A stretch of DNA of 64,000 bases from Dryocosmus kuriphilus. Lineage: Eukaryota; Arthropoda; Insecta; Hymenoptera; Cynipidae. Positions 34,601 through 45,587 of this stretch are shown piece after piece; within the stretch, counting starts at the first letter, position 1; each line of letters opens with the position of its first letter. The translations under genes were made by a program, and so were the position numbers. Location of the stretch: the NCBI GenBank assembly GCA_038277395.1, contig CM076194.1, forward strand, positions 182,126,578 through 182,190,577. The letters are read 5' to 3'. The notes under the pieces are model-generated. The model was not told the DNA's origin and ran no database searches. It saw only the letters and a list, made by a program, of their open reading frames with translations.

Positions 34601-35721
34601 GCCAATAGGGAATTTCATCTCAGTTCTGCAGAATGGAAAAAAATCATAGATATTGTAGAGGTGCTTGAACCATCTTATATTGCAACTAAAAGCTGCAAGG
34701 GGAACAGCTTATCCTCGGAGATTTTTACGCAATATGGTCACAATGTACATCCAGAACGAAAAAACAAAATTCTTCACTATCTGCACTTTTGTATTCCGAG
34801 ATGACGAGTAGAGAGGCTATTTTATTTAACAATAATGCGTTTTTGATGGCCATTTTTATGGATCCGCGTTACAATATCGTTTTGTCCGCTGTACAAAGAG
34901 AAAAAGCCATCACATTGCTAACTAATGTTTTCTGTAGAATGACAACAGATGAAAACACTACGAGCATTAGCAATACTGAAAGCTCGAACTCGAAGAGTAA
35001 TCCAGAAAACACCAGTACAGAAAATGAGCCTGATGATTTTGAGTTAATGCTGTCTCAGTTAGACGCGAAACGCGATTTCGATTGTCATAGTGAACTAAAG
35101 AATTTGGACATCATACGTCCCCTCCTGGTTGCCTTTTCAAATGAAAAACGTCAAGAACAGAACACTGACGTTCTACAATACTGGAAAAACGAGTCGCTAA
35201 AAAAAACCACAATTAGCACAATTAGCTAAAGTAGTTTTAGCTGTACCTGCGACGCAGGTAAGCGTTGAGAGGTTATTTTCCGGGTTAAAATTCATTATGC
35301 CACCTACAAGAAGCAATTTAAACAGTGTTGTAGTGGACTCGATTTCACTGATAAGAACAAATCAATTGTACGGATTACAAATATTCAGGATTTAAATAAA
35401 ATGTTCGATTTTGTGACTTCATTCCCTTTTATTAACGGAAAATAATTTATATTATGTTAAAATTTGAAATTGACTAGAATTTTAAGTATATGTTGTGAGA
35501 CAATGCTAGCAAGCCAAATAATATTACTATTTAGTAATTAATAATTTTTATGCATGTTTGTCAAACTTATTTTGAGCACTTTTCTGCAAAACCGTAACCG
35601 GAACGAAACCGAAACCGAAAACCGAATGAATGTTGAAGAACGAAACCGAAACCGAAACCGAAACACCTGGTAAAACCGAAACCGAAACCGGAACGTTATT
35701 TTGATTCGGTTTCATTCCTTG
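31610..35721 (+). mobile_element. Complete hAT-family DNA transposon, 4112 bp
   Basis: The ends are CAAGGAATGAAACCGAA and its reverse complement. They are flanked by a perfect 8-bp target duplication, CTCGAGAG (31602-31609 and 35722-35729). Both termini and an 8-bp duplication are diagnostic of hAT. Subterminal arrays of the six-base word CCGAAA occupy about 31617-31760 and 35590-35700, likely transposase-binding sites. The element sits in the leader of element 1 and so postdates it. Confidence 0.92.
32506..35395 (+). pseudogene. hAT transposase gene, four exons, two frame breaks
   Basis: The exons I infer are 32506-32622, 33132-33564, 33806-34162 and 34347-35395. All junctions have GT-AG and matching phase. 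Exons 1 and 2 encode a degenerate BED-type zinc finger ending in GGNLSRHIKNVH. Exon 3 carries FTCTTDSGANVVK of the catalytic core. Exon 4 starts with CAAHTLQL and later has MDPRYNIVLS and the C-terminal dimerisation block VSVERLFSGLKF with SLIRTNQLYG. The frame breaks once near 34780 and again in an A run near 35200, so no full transposase is made. The catalytic RNase-H-like fold is otherwise recognisable, which suggests recent loss. Confidence 0.85.
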
Positions 35722-35729
35722 CTCGAGAG

Positions 35730-36735
35730 TATCAGTCTTTTTTGGGTTCGCTGCACGGCCACCTTCGGGGTAAAGCAAAGTTCGAGGTGCTTTTAGGCGT
35801 TGGCATACTTCGCGTGTTCGCAAGCCCTACCATCGTCAATAAACCTACGATTTATCCTGATTTAACCTTGTATGTACTCTTTGTAGCAAGATTGTACAAG
35901 TGAAGGATTTAAAACAACGAAAAATTCATATTGTAACGCTACGCAAACCGAAAATAATATTGCTAAGTCGTCGAAAAGAAACTGAAGCATTTAAATCACC
36001 GCGCAATACACTCATATCTCGCGTCAAAGGCAGCATAAGTTCTCTGCAGACAGTGCATCGAAAAGACTAAGTTCCGTGCAGGCACACGCATCGTGTCTGA
36101 CTGTTAGGTTACATCACTGAAAGAGTTACGCGCTCTTTTCAAGCCACTGCACTGCACGAGAGAAGGAAATTGAGGCTGACCATATTCGCTTATTACCACT
36201 TCAGGTTCACCGCACTCTCGCATGAAAAACGCACGGTGTCTAACCAAGCGCGGCATGATCTACTGAAAGTCGCGTTTGATGCACTTTAGTAATGTTTCTC
36301 TTTTATTCAAATCACTTACGTTTATTTCATATCAACATATTCTAAAATCTGTTAACGAAATAAGTGTTCTAATGAAAAATTTATTACAACGCGAAAGTCT
36401 TTCGCATAAGCCATTAAAATTAGAAGTATAAAACAGGCTTAATTCAAAGATTCGACAATTCTAAATCCAGAATCAAGCATCTATCTGCAGCGCAATTAGA
36501 CAAGTAGCCTGTAGGTAGCATACTTGACAAGGTCACTGCGTGTTACCAATGAAACGTGACTCACGCTAGTAAAGCGGCGTTCCACTTTTAACACAAATAG
36601 AACTCAATCTTTGGCTCACATAACAAATAGAATCATTTTATAAAATCAAATATCAAAAAGTTTAAAATTGCTCATATCCGAGTTTTAAGCACAAAAGTTC
36701 ATTTTAATTATCAGTAAAACAAATTATCATCAAAA
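35730..36735. other. Element 1 leader, right of the hAT insertion
   Basis: This is non-coding. Without the hAT, the distance from primer-binding site to gag would be about 1.1 kb. I see no tandem array here, unlike the leader of element 2. Confidence 0.55.
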
Positions 36736-37837
36736 ATGCCTAATGAAACAACTTTCGGAGGCGATGTTTCTCGTACCCTCAGTGACGCTATGATCACGTC
36801 TATGGCGGAATGTTTCGCACTACAACAAGGAGTGATGAACATTCCCACATATGACGGAAAAAGCATGCCCGTTAGGGATTTTATTCAGGATATAGTGAAT
36901 GGAGAATCAAGTGTACCACCCGATTGCGAAAAACAATATATAAAAGCGGTTTTAGCTAGGCTGAAGGGTGCTGCTAGAGACAGTACCCATGGAAAAACGC
37001 TTAATAGTATCGACGAATTGATCAAACATTTAAAGCAGCGCTTTGCTCCGCGAAAATCATATTCTTGGTACATACATGAAATCTCTACCATCCGAATGCA
37101 CCGAGATGAAAATTCAGTGAATTCTTTGATCGAGTAGTATTATTGAGATCAGGAGCTTAAGCAGCTCTCGAAGACAAATATGAAAATGTGAGTCAATTGT
37201 TAGCCCCATTAAACGACTGTGCTCTCGAAGTATTTAAGCGCGGGTTGCCGGATAGCATATCAGGCCTGGTTGAGGCACGTAATCCAAAAGATTTAGAAGC
37301 AGCACTAAAAGTTGCGCTTGAATATGAATCTAGACATCAACTGCACACTCAAATGCCGACTAGCTTTTACCGCGATTCACGATATCAACAACCATATTAT
37401 CCAGGATCACGAGATCGTAGCCCCAGTCCGCATGTTCGTTTTGCGACCTCCCCAGACTCATATAAAGCTACGAATTCGAAACATCATATTACGGGAGTAG
37501 TAAAACGTCATACTTCCCAGGACCCTCTAATTATCCGAATAATTACGATCCTCCTTATCAACAACCCTATATGCCCTACAATCAATACGAAAATTATTCA
37601 AATGAACGTTCGAGAAATGCAGACTATTCCTATCAGAATAATTCTCGAGGAGGAGTCAGCACTCCACCACGATCTCAATCACCTGCTCCTCAACTTAGAG
37701 AAAATTTAAACTACAACTCTACTCGCCGAGCCGACGCAACGACGGGTACAGAGAATTCAGGGCGTCAAACGAGCGTAAAAATTTTGAAAAGGCGCGACAA
37801 ATCTACCATACCAAGCTCTGTCGAGAATCCCCAGTAG
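36736..37837 (+). pseudogene. Element 1 gag, broken
   Basis: Structural capsid protein of an errantivirus-like element. The N-terminal part reads IPTYDGKSMPVRDFIQDI, then LKGAARDS and LKQRFAPRKSYSWY, the helical capsid region. After a frame change near 37118 and a TAA near 37159, it continues with DCALEVFKRGLP and ARNPKDLEAAL. A Ser/Pro/Arg-rich tail with SRDRSPSPHVRF follows and changes frame again near 37500. No CCHC zinc knuckle is present, as in errantiviruses generally. Element 2 gag is alignable along its length. There are several breaks, so no complete Gag can be made. Confidence 0.85.
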
Positions 37838-37839
37838 TA

Positions 37840-39909
37840 GAATTCTCATCCTCTGATTTTTCAAAGCCTAATACCTCATTCTTGATTGATACCGGAGCCG
37901 ATGTCAATATAATAAAACTAGATTCCTTAGAAGAGGACCTGATGGTTAATGAAGAGGAATCCGTAGAAATCAGAGGCATAACTCATGTGAGGATATCTAC
38001 TATAGGTACGGTAAAAGTAGTCATAGAAGATTCTGTGGTTACATTTCACGTAGTATCATCGGACTTTCCCATAAACGTGGATTGAATCTTAGGCCGCGAA
38101 TATCTTCGCCAAGAAAGGGTTGAGATTTCTTTTTGGCATAATACAATAGTCATCCACTCTAGGTCAACAAAGCCTACCCCTTTTATCGACATGGAATCAA
38201 GGAACGCACTAGAGCTTATAGAGGATTATAAAGGAACAGGAAAAGGGACGATTAAAATCAAAGCTAGAACTAAACAAGTAATTCCGGTGCGCATTATAAA
38301 TAAAGATATGAAGGAAGGGTACCTACCCTTGATAAATACTAGGGAAGGACTATTAATAGGAGAAGCTGTGGTCTCGAATTCCAATGGAGTTAGCCATGTC
38401 TATGCGATTAACACCACCGAAGAAGACCTTGAAGTGGAAATAGATCCGCAGCAACTCATCCCTTTTGAATATCATAAGCTACCTGGAGACAAGGACGCAG
38501 AATCAACTGATGAAGATCACACACCACCCGAAAAGAGGCTGGAAGCTATCCTGGACAAACTACAATTAGGACACCTTAATGAAGAAGAAAGGGAACATGT
38601 ACTCAAGATAGTCGAAGAATATCCGGATGTCTTCTACCTACCAGGGGAACGATTACATCCTACGCACTTAGTCCATCATAGGATACATGTAAAGGATGAC
38701 ATTCCCGTTCATGTACGTCCTTATCGGTTTTCTCCTTCACAAAAGGAGGAAGGAAAACTTGTGCTAGACAAAATACTCACTGAAGGGTCAATAGGACATT
38801 CCAATTCCCCTTACAACTCTCCCATGTTAATAATTCCAAAGAAGTTGGATCATACTGGAAAAAGGAAATATAGGATAGTGATAGACTATCGACTTTTGAA
38901 TGAAAAAACAATCGGCGATGCGTATCCACTGCCAAATATATCCGAAATTTTGGATTATTTAGGAAAGGCACAATACTTCACAGTTTTTGATTTGGCGAGC
39001 GGATTTCACCAAATAGAATTAGATCCTAGAGATAGACCGAAAACTGCCTTCTCCTTCTTAAATGGACATTATGAGTACATCAGAATGCCTATGGGGTCGA
39101 AATCATCCCCTACAACATTCCAGCGATTAATGGACCAAGTGCTTTTGGGATTGCAGGGTGAGGAGTTATTCATTTAACTGGACGATATAGTTGTTTACGC
39201 CGAAACCCTTGAAGATCATGAGAAAAAGGTAAGACGCCTTCTCAACCGACTAAGAGAAGCCAACCTTTCATTACAACCCGACAAATGCGAATTCCCTTTC
39301 AAGGAAATAACTTATTTGGGACATATCATCAGTGAAGAAGGAGTGAAGCCTGATCCTAAAAAGATTGAGGCAATTGAAAAATTCCCTAAACCCAAAAATC
39401 CTAAGAATATAAAACAATTTCTAGGATTAGTAGGATATTATCGGAAATTCATCAAGGACTTCGCGGCTAGATCGAAACCTCTAACAAACCTATTGAAGAA
39501 AGAAACACCTTTTGAGTGGAGTGATGAAGCGGAAAAAAGTTTTCAAGATTTAAGACATGCCTTATGCGAAGATCCTATTCTACAATACCCAGATTACAAT
39601 AAACCTTTTACTATAACTACTGACGCCTCTGGATATGCAGTTGGTGCAGTGCTGAGCCAAGAAAAGGATGGGATAGATCTTCCAATTTCATATTTTTCCC
39701 ACGTCTTGAACAACGCAGAGTGCAACTATTCCACTACGGAAAAGGAGTGTTTAGCCGTTCTATATGCAGTACACCAGTATCGTCCATACATCTATGGAAG
39801 AGCGTTCACTCTGGTTAGCGACCATGAACCTTTAAGGTGGATAGATACCGTGAAGGATCCTAGTCAAAGATTGATTCGATGGCGATTAAAATTAAGAGAC
39901 TATGAGTAA
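37840..39909 (+). pseudogene. Element 1 pol: protease, reverse transcriptase, Ty3-type RNase H
   Basis: The protease has the classical FLIDTGADVNII near 37882 and is cut by a TGA (38083-38085) before its LGR block. RT follows with HSNSPYNSPMLIIPKK, VIDYRLLNEKTIG and FTVFDLASGFHQIE. The catalytic box is interrupted: a TAA at 39175-39177 takes the place of the first residue of the YLDD motif. RNase H has ITTDASGYAVGAV and EKECLAVLYAVHQY, then ends at a TAA (39907) earlier than in element 2. Apart from these single codons the frame is open, so the gene decayed by point substitutions. pol is in the -1 frame relative to gag. Confidence 0.88.
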
Positions 39910-39911
39910 AG

Positions 39912-41248
39912 GTGCCAACTAAGATCAATCAGAAAATAAATAAAACCACAATAATTGCAACAAAAAAGACTCTAGCTAAAGACCCTGCTTCTAAACCATC
40001 CACTTCAGGAATATTAAAATCAAGAATTCCCAAGTTTCATGTGGAAAGCCAAACACAGTCTTCATCTAGTGAGTCAACCAGCAACTTGAATCAAAGCACT
40101 ATAAGTAGACGACTACTCCGTCGGAGAATGGAAGAAAAGAAAACGCGGCCCAACTATCAAGAGACCAGCTCAGATTCAGAAAATAGTTCAACTGAGATAG
40201 ATAAACCTGTACCTCCCATACTCCGGAAAAGCAGAAGTACCTTACCTAGTTTGGAAGTACCCTTAGCAGAATTCCCGCCAGTTTATACACCAAAAAGCGC
40301 ACCAGCAACAGCTACTGGAAATTTTCAGGAATTATTTCAGGAAGGAGAAATTCAAGAAGAACGAACAGATCAAGAAGAAAAAGGGAACGTCATAGTTATA
40401 AGCCCTCCACAAAGTGATAGTGAAGAAAGTACATCAGACGAAGAAGGCAAGGAAACAAGCGAATCAAGAATAACCAGAAAATAATTATCGAATTCTTTTT
40501 CTCGTTTTAATAAATCGTTGATAACTCATAAAGACTGGGTGGAGGAAGCAATGGCAGAAGGACGAAATAAATCACGTGAAGTCACGGCAATATCAGAAGG
40601 AGAAGAGGATCCAGAGGTCCTTCACGCAATAGAAGAACTAGAGCCTGACAGCGAAACAGAATTCGTCGAAAGGATAGATTCCAAGATATACAAAGCAGAA
40701 GAGGAATTGAGAAAATCTCAATTAGAAGAATTAATGGTTAAGGAAGGAAGTCACAGCTCAGAATCCTCTTTACATGACGAGATTTCTCCTCCTAAGGAGA
40801 TTTATCCGGAAACAAGGACTCGAAAAAGTGTGACTTTCGCTGATCATCCACACACTCCCTCTACATCCGATGTTCCATCTTCAATAGGCCAATCGGATTA
40901 CGGATTACCACAAGGGTTATCAACCCCTTTTCAACAAATGAAAAAAAAAAAACTGATCATGAGGAAGACCTAATAACCATGAAATGCAACGATAATCAAG
41001 AACCGAGTCAAGTGAAAACGGATTCACTGGACACAGAATCTACTCTCGTTTCAAAAGTAATAAGACCACGAGCCGACCATACGCATACACACATCACTGT
41101 CGTCCCAGAACTAGCGCCTGAAGAAATTACGCAGTTCTTGCAGGCAGAAAAGAAATCTAAAATACAGAGTTCCAGAAATAACCTAACCTACCTAAGGGAA
41201 ATTATGTTCATTTTTTTTCAGAAGATAGTGAATTCACCACCCCTATAG
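39912..41248 (+). pseudogene. Element 1 pol linker, acidic and disordered
   Basis: Three successive frames (39912-40484, 40518-40973, 40979-41248) are rich in Ser, Glu and Asp. Landmarks such as SRRLLRRR, a Ser/Asp cluster, RKSRSTLPSLE and SEGEEDPEVLHAIEELEP align with element 2 on either side of its extra RNase H. Element 1 has no such domain between these landmarks. The function of the linker is unknown. It separates RNase H and integrase by about 430 codons, unusually long for Ty3/gypsy pol. Confidence 0.65.
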
Positions 41249-41256
41249 GGCGACTA

Positions 41257-42630
41257 TTGATAGACATAAAGGCAATTGGCCCAAGAGAAATAAAAAGACA
41301 ATGTCCTAAACTAAGCCAAGTCCTGGTGACTCCTCGAGGGAATGACAAAATCTATACAGTGATTATAAAACAAAATCACTTTGACGAACTACAAAAGGAA
41401 AATTTAAGAATTGAACTACACAATCTGAAAGTGGCTCTAGCAAGAAAAAATGTTAAAAGTTTCAGAATCTCAAAACAAGGGGACTTGACTGAATCAATGC
41501 CTGAAGGCAGATTTCTGAATATATTGAGAGAAGCTTTTGAAAATAGTGGCATTGAGATAACGATGTGCTGTGGAAGTCTGCGTATACCCCCTGAGAAATA
41601 TAAGGAAGAGATAATAATCGAGAATCATCAAAGTAAGGTAGGAGGTCATAAGGGATGCAATAAAACATACGGAAGAATACGTGAACGATACATGTGGCCA
41701 GGAATGAAAGAACAAGTTACTGAATTCGTAAGAAAATGTAAAACATGTCAAGAACAAAAAATAATACGGGCAAGGACCCACGAACCCATTTTCATCACAG
41801 ATACACCGCTAGATGCGTTCGACAAGGTATCCCTCGATACAGTAGGATCTCTTCCCATCACTCCTGATGGAAATCGACATATCCTGACTATCCAAGACAA
41901 TCTAACTAAGTATTGTATAGCAGTTGCAATACCTGACATTACAGCTATTACTATCGCACACGCTATAGCCAAAAATTTAATTTCACTATATGGCACTCCA
42001 AAAGCCATATTGACCGACCGAGGAAGCGCCTTCATAGGAAACCTTTTCGCGAATCTGTCCAAAATATTTGGAATCAAACAAATTACGACATCAGGTTATC
42101 GACCTCAGTCAAATGGCTCCTTGGAAAGAAGTCATGCTGTGTTAATTGATTATATCAGATCTTATGACGATTACTATGATGATTGGGATAAATTGTTACC
42201 ATTTTCAATGTTTTCCTACAATACGTCAATACACGAAGCAACAAAATTCACCCCGTTTGAATTAGTATTCGGAAAGATTGCGCGCACTCCCAGTTCATTT
42301 TCAACGGAAGAAAAACTGCAAACTTACGGTTCCTACCTTAAAGAGTTAATAACGCGACTATCCGAAGCCAAAGATATAGCAGCGAAAAAATCTAATTCAT
42401 GCAAAGCAAAAATCCAAAGCTCTCTACGACCGAAAATTAAACACCTTCCATGGAAAAGTAGGAGACAAAGTTTATGTAACAAAAGAAACAAAATTTAATA
42501 AACTCGATAATAAAAGTCATGGCCCTTACACAATCACAGACTTACTAGACAAACATACTGCAATCTTAGAAACCACTGACGGAAGACGTTTTCAAAAACA
42601 TGTAGACAAGTTAAAAATTGCCTACGAATA
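41257..42630 (+). pseudogene. Element 1 integrase
   Basis: An HHCC zinc-binding domain is present: H in ENHQ, GGHKGCNKTY, and CKTCQEQK. A core with the D-D-E triad follows, seen as VSLDTVGSL, ILTDRGSAF and NGSLERSH. All three acidic residues are present. The frame is open to 42498 but changes near 42400, after which the C-terminal domain reads GDKVYVTKE, HGPYTITDLL and RFQKHVDKL to about 42630. The catalytic part is intact and the C-terminus is displaced by an indel. Confidence 0.87.
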
Positions 42631-42670
42631 AGAATTGCAAATTTTATTAACACAATTTTAAAATTACAGA

Positions 42671-43144
42671 ATGGAAGGATCAATAATCACGACTAGATTC
42701 CCTAAAGGAGAGGTCGTCGCTTCGACCCTCCGACCAAAAGGAAACACTACTGAATTAAAATTCACGAAAGGACCTTTGGAGGAATTGACGGCCGAATACG
42801 ACCTGACTAAACCGCTTTTCACCCTGCATAGAGTCACGGGCCCCCCACATAACAGGAGCTTCGTGGTGAAATGCGTAACGAAGGATGAAAAGCGTGGAAA
42901 CATATTTATGCAGTATAGCAATAATGAATCAAAAATAAAAACTACAGAGCATTATGCAGCTAGAAAAATCCTGCAAGAGCTTGAACAGATTTATTTCTTT
43001 AGTGAAGAAAGATATACTGATAACAACAAAGAGGACACGTGTGTTACCTGTCTCGACAATGACTCTAAAGTACTCATAAAACTGTACAAATGGGGGAATT
43101 GTTGCGAGTATTGTTACTCGAGGGGACATCCTAAAAGATTGTGA
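42671..43144 (+). CDS. Double-stranded-RNA-binding domain protein of element 1, 157 aa
   Basis: An intact ORF lies between integrase and envelope. Residues about 33-104 follow the dsRBD plan. Helix 1 is PLEELTAEYDLTKPLF. The strand-loop signature VTGPPHNRSFVVKC contains the near-diagnostic GPPH (57-60) with F64. Two more strands follow, then helix 2 KIKTTEHYAARKILQEL with the A96-A97 pair and the basic residues that contact the RNA phosphates. The C-terminus has CVTC (124-127) and C145-x2-C148-x4-H153, a zinc-knuckle start that ends at a TGA exactly where a fourth ligand would stand. Small dsRBD proteins of insect RNA viruses can shield dsRNA from Dicer-2, so a silencing-suppressor role is plausible but inferred. 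It is intact although the other genes of element 1 are broken. An acceptor-like ATTACAG ends two bases before the ATG. Confidence 0.8.
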   Translation: MEGSIITTRFPKGEVVASTLRPKGNTTELKFTKGPLEELTAEYDLTKPLFTLHRVTGPPHNRSFVVKCVTKDEKRGNIFMQYSNNESKIKTTEHYAARKILQELEQIYFFSEERYTDNNKEDTCVTCLDNDSKVLIKLYKWGNCCEYCYSRGHPKRL

Positions 43145-43506
43145 TAAAAAAGTTAAAAGAAATAAACGCCTTCGAGAGCAGGATATCGAAAATTAAAGAA
43201 GAATGAGCAAAATAAGAATTTCAAATCCACCAAGAAATTTTATGTAATTATATATAAGGGGACAATTATAACCTAAATTTTGTATAAATCTAGATTGTAT
43301 AAAATTACTGCATATAACCATGAACCTTTATATAGATTGTAATAAAATTGCCTTTTAAGAAAGACGAAGAGAGAATAAAAGAAAGTAATAAAACAAAAAA
43401 AAAAAAAAAGAAGGAAGAGGAATTGGAGGTTGCCTTCGACTCTTCCTCTTTCTGAAAGGCTACCACGAATTTTAAAACTTTTTCTAAAATAATTTTCTAT
43501 GTACAG
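43145..43506. other. Spacer with splice-acceptor context before env
   Basis: AT-rich DNA with poly-A runs leads to TTTTCTATGTACAG, which directly abuts the env ATG at 43507. Errantivirus env is normally made from a spliced RNA, so this is the likely acceptor. Confidence 0.55.
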
Positions 43507-45530
43507 ATGAAGCAGATCAGTCCATTAGCATGGAGGTGGATTTTATTCATTTCACTCCCTATTGTCCTAGGAAGTCAAGCGCAGTACGAAATCCAGCCCC
43601 TAAAGATGAATTCAGGAATATTCTACGAAAAAGTGGAACCGATGAGACTACTCAAACTTATTGGAGGATCGTGATATTTTTGGACATCGGAAACTTCAGT
43701 CAACATCTCCATTTTGATGCAATCCAAAACGACATCCGTGAAAATTATAGAAGCTGTCTCCGAAAGTTAAGAAAGGAGGACTGCCGTCACGAAGTGGAAT
43801 TGGACACCCTGACAACGAAGCTCGACAAGATTAAAACAAAATATGATGAACTACAGCGAATACACTCAGAAATCAAGAGCTGTGAACCTGAAGCTAACAC
43901 ACAACCCAGGATTATGCAAAAACGCAGAGTTCCGATGTTAGGGTTCATAGGATCTGTTCTAGGACCTATAGTTGGACTCATGACTACAGAAGACGGTGAA
44001 GAATACACACATTCTATCAATGAAATTTACTATAGACAAGAAAATCTAAGCAAAATTTTAGGACAACAAACCCATGCAGTTAAGGCCGAAATTCAAGATA
44101 TTCATAACGAAATAAATTCGAGAACAGCTGAGATCAAATTAATCCAAAATTTATTAAATAACACTATCAAAAATTCTGAGATACAAGAGAAAGCTATAAA
44201 TGACCTATTATACCAAAATTATCTGAGACAGTAGACAGCTCATATGGAGGAAAATTTTAATCACTTGCTGGACACAATATCACATTTTACTGATATAGTA
44301 ATAAGTGCCAGGCTGAGAAAAATTCATCCATCATTGATCACCAATATTCAACTTCAAGAAATTATTACAGACATTCATAACGACGCAAGTGCCCAAGAAT
44401 TTCCTATTCCAAGTGCATACGCCAGAGCTGAAAGTCTGCAAGAAATAGGAAAGGCAGATATAGCTTATCACTCAGGAAGATTGTTATTGTCCATCGACAT
44501 ACCCTTATTGGAGAGAACAAAATATCAATTATATAAAATGCATCCTTATCCAGTGCATCAAAAACTAATCGAAAATATTACAGGAGCAGCCTATATATTG
44601 CCAAAAGAACCATATATAGTCTTATCAGTTGATGATCAAAATTACTTCTTATCGAGTCTGGAATATTATGATTCATGCATAAGAACCATAAATCATATTA
44701 TTTGCGAGTCAAACCAACCTATATATTCAACTGCAACTAATCCAACATGTGAAACTCAAATGTTACTCAAACCCTCTGCGGAAATATTTTCCAGGTCCGA
44801 TATAAGAATTAACTTACGCGATGAAACATTCTGGACACAAATACCTTCACTCCAAGCCTGGTTGTTTTCAACGAATGAAAATCAACTCACAAGCATCACT
44901 TGTCTAAAAGGAAAATCTGAAAGAGGATATATAGATGGATCAGGATTACTAAGAATAGGAAATGGATGCACAGTAAAATCAAAAACTACCACCTTAACTG
45001 GGATCACATTGTTGAGAAAAACTGAAGAATGTGTATATATACCGGATTTTTCCCTAAACTTAACCAAAATATCTCCAATAATGGCGAATTTTCCAAAATT
45101 CTCAACGATACAAGAGCAAACCCTACAAAGACGACCTGCGCAAAATTGGAAGGAATTACAAAAGGGAGAAACTTTAACAAAAATCGAAGAAAAACTACTG
45201 GAATTTGAAGAACAGCAACATCACTATAAACAGAAAGATCACACTATTATTGGAACCTCCATCGGAATAATGATAATAATATTATTTATAATATTATACT
45301 GCACACGAAAAGTATTAATAAACACGTGTCACAAGTATAAAATTAACTCCACAAAAGAAAACCAACACGATATTACTGATAGAGATATAAAATCACTATT
45401 AAAGGAGAAGAGCGAACCTCAATGCAGCAACGAAAAAAAAAAAACTAACACCAAGAACAAAAAATCCAGACACCAGCATTGTGGAATTCCCACTAACCAA
45501 CGTTCGTATTGCATAAAAGTACGTCGATAA
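43507..45530 (+). pseudogene. Element 1 envelope (fusion-type) gene, broken
   Basis: The start is an ATG at 43507 with a signal-peptide-like stretch (WILFISLPIVLG). The frame shifts between about 43640 and 43670. The KRR then PMLGFIGSVLGPIVGLM block (about 43920-43980) matches a furin-type cleavage site and fusion peptide as in baculovirus F-like envelopes. A single TAG at 44232-44234 interrupts the same frame, which then runs on to 45530. A transmembrane segment (TSIGIMIIILFIILYC) is near 45260-45300, followed by a basic tail. The break list shows that no complete envelope is encoded. Element 2 env aligns with it. Confidence 0.85.
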
Positions 45531-45566
45531 AAGCACCCATAGTTCATCGAGGACGATGAAAATCTT

Positions 45567-45587
45567 AAGAGAGGAGGAAAGGAAAAA
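45567..45587 (+). promoter_or_regulatory. Polypurine tract of element 1
   Basis: AAGAGAGGAGGAAAGG followed by A residues lies 37 bases after the env stop, where plus-strand priming for reverse transcription is expected. The 3' LTR should start just after it. Confidence 0.65.

Noticed and set aside
36736..37837. CCHC zinc knuckle in Gag
   Set aside because: None is present in either Gag; the only knuckle-like motif is in the dsRBD ORF of element 1.
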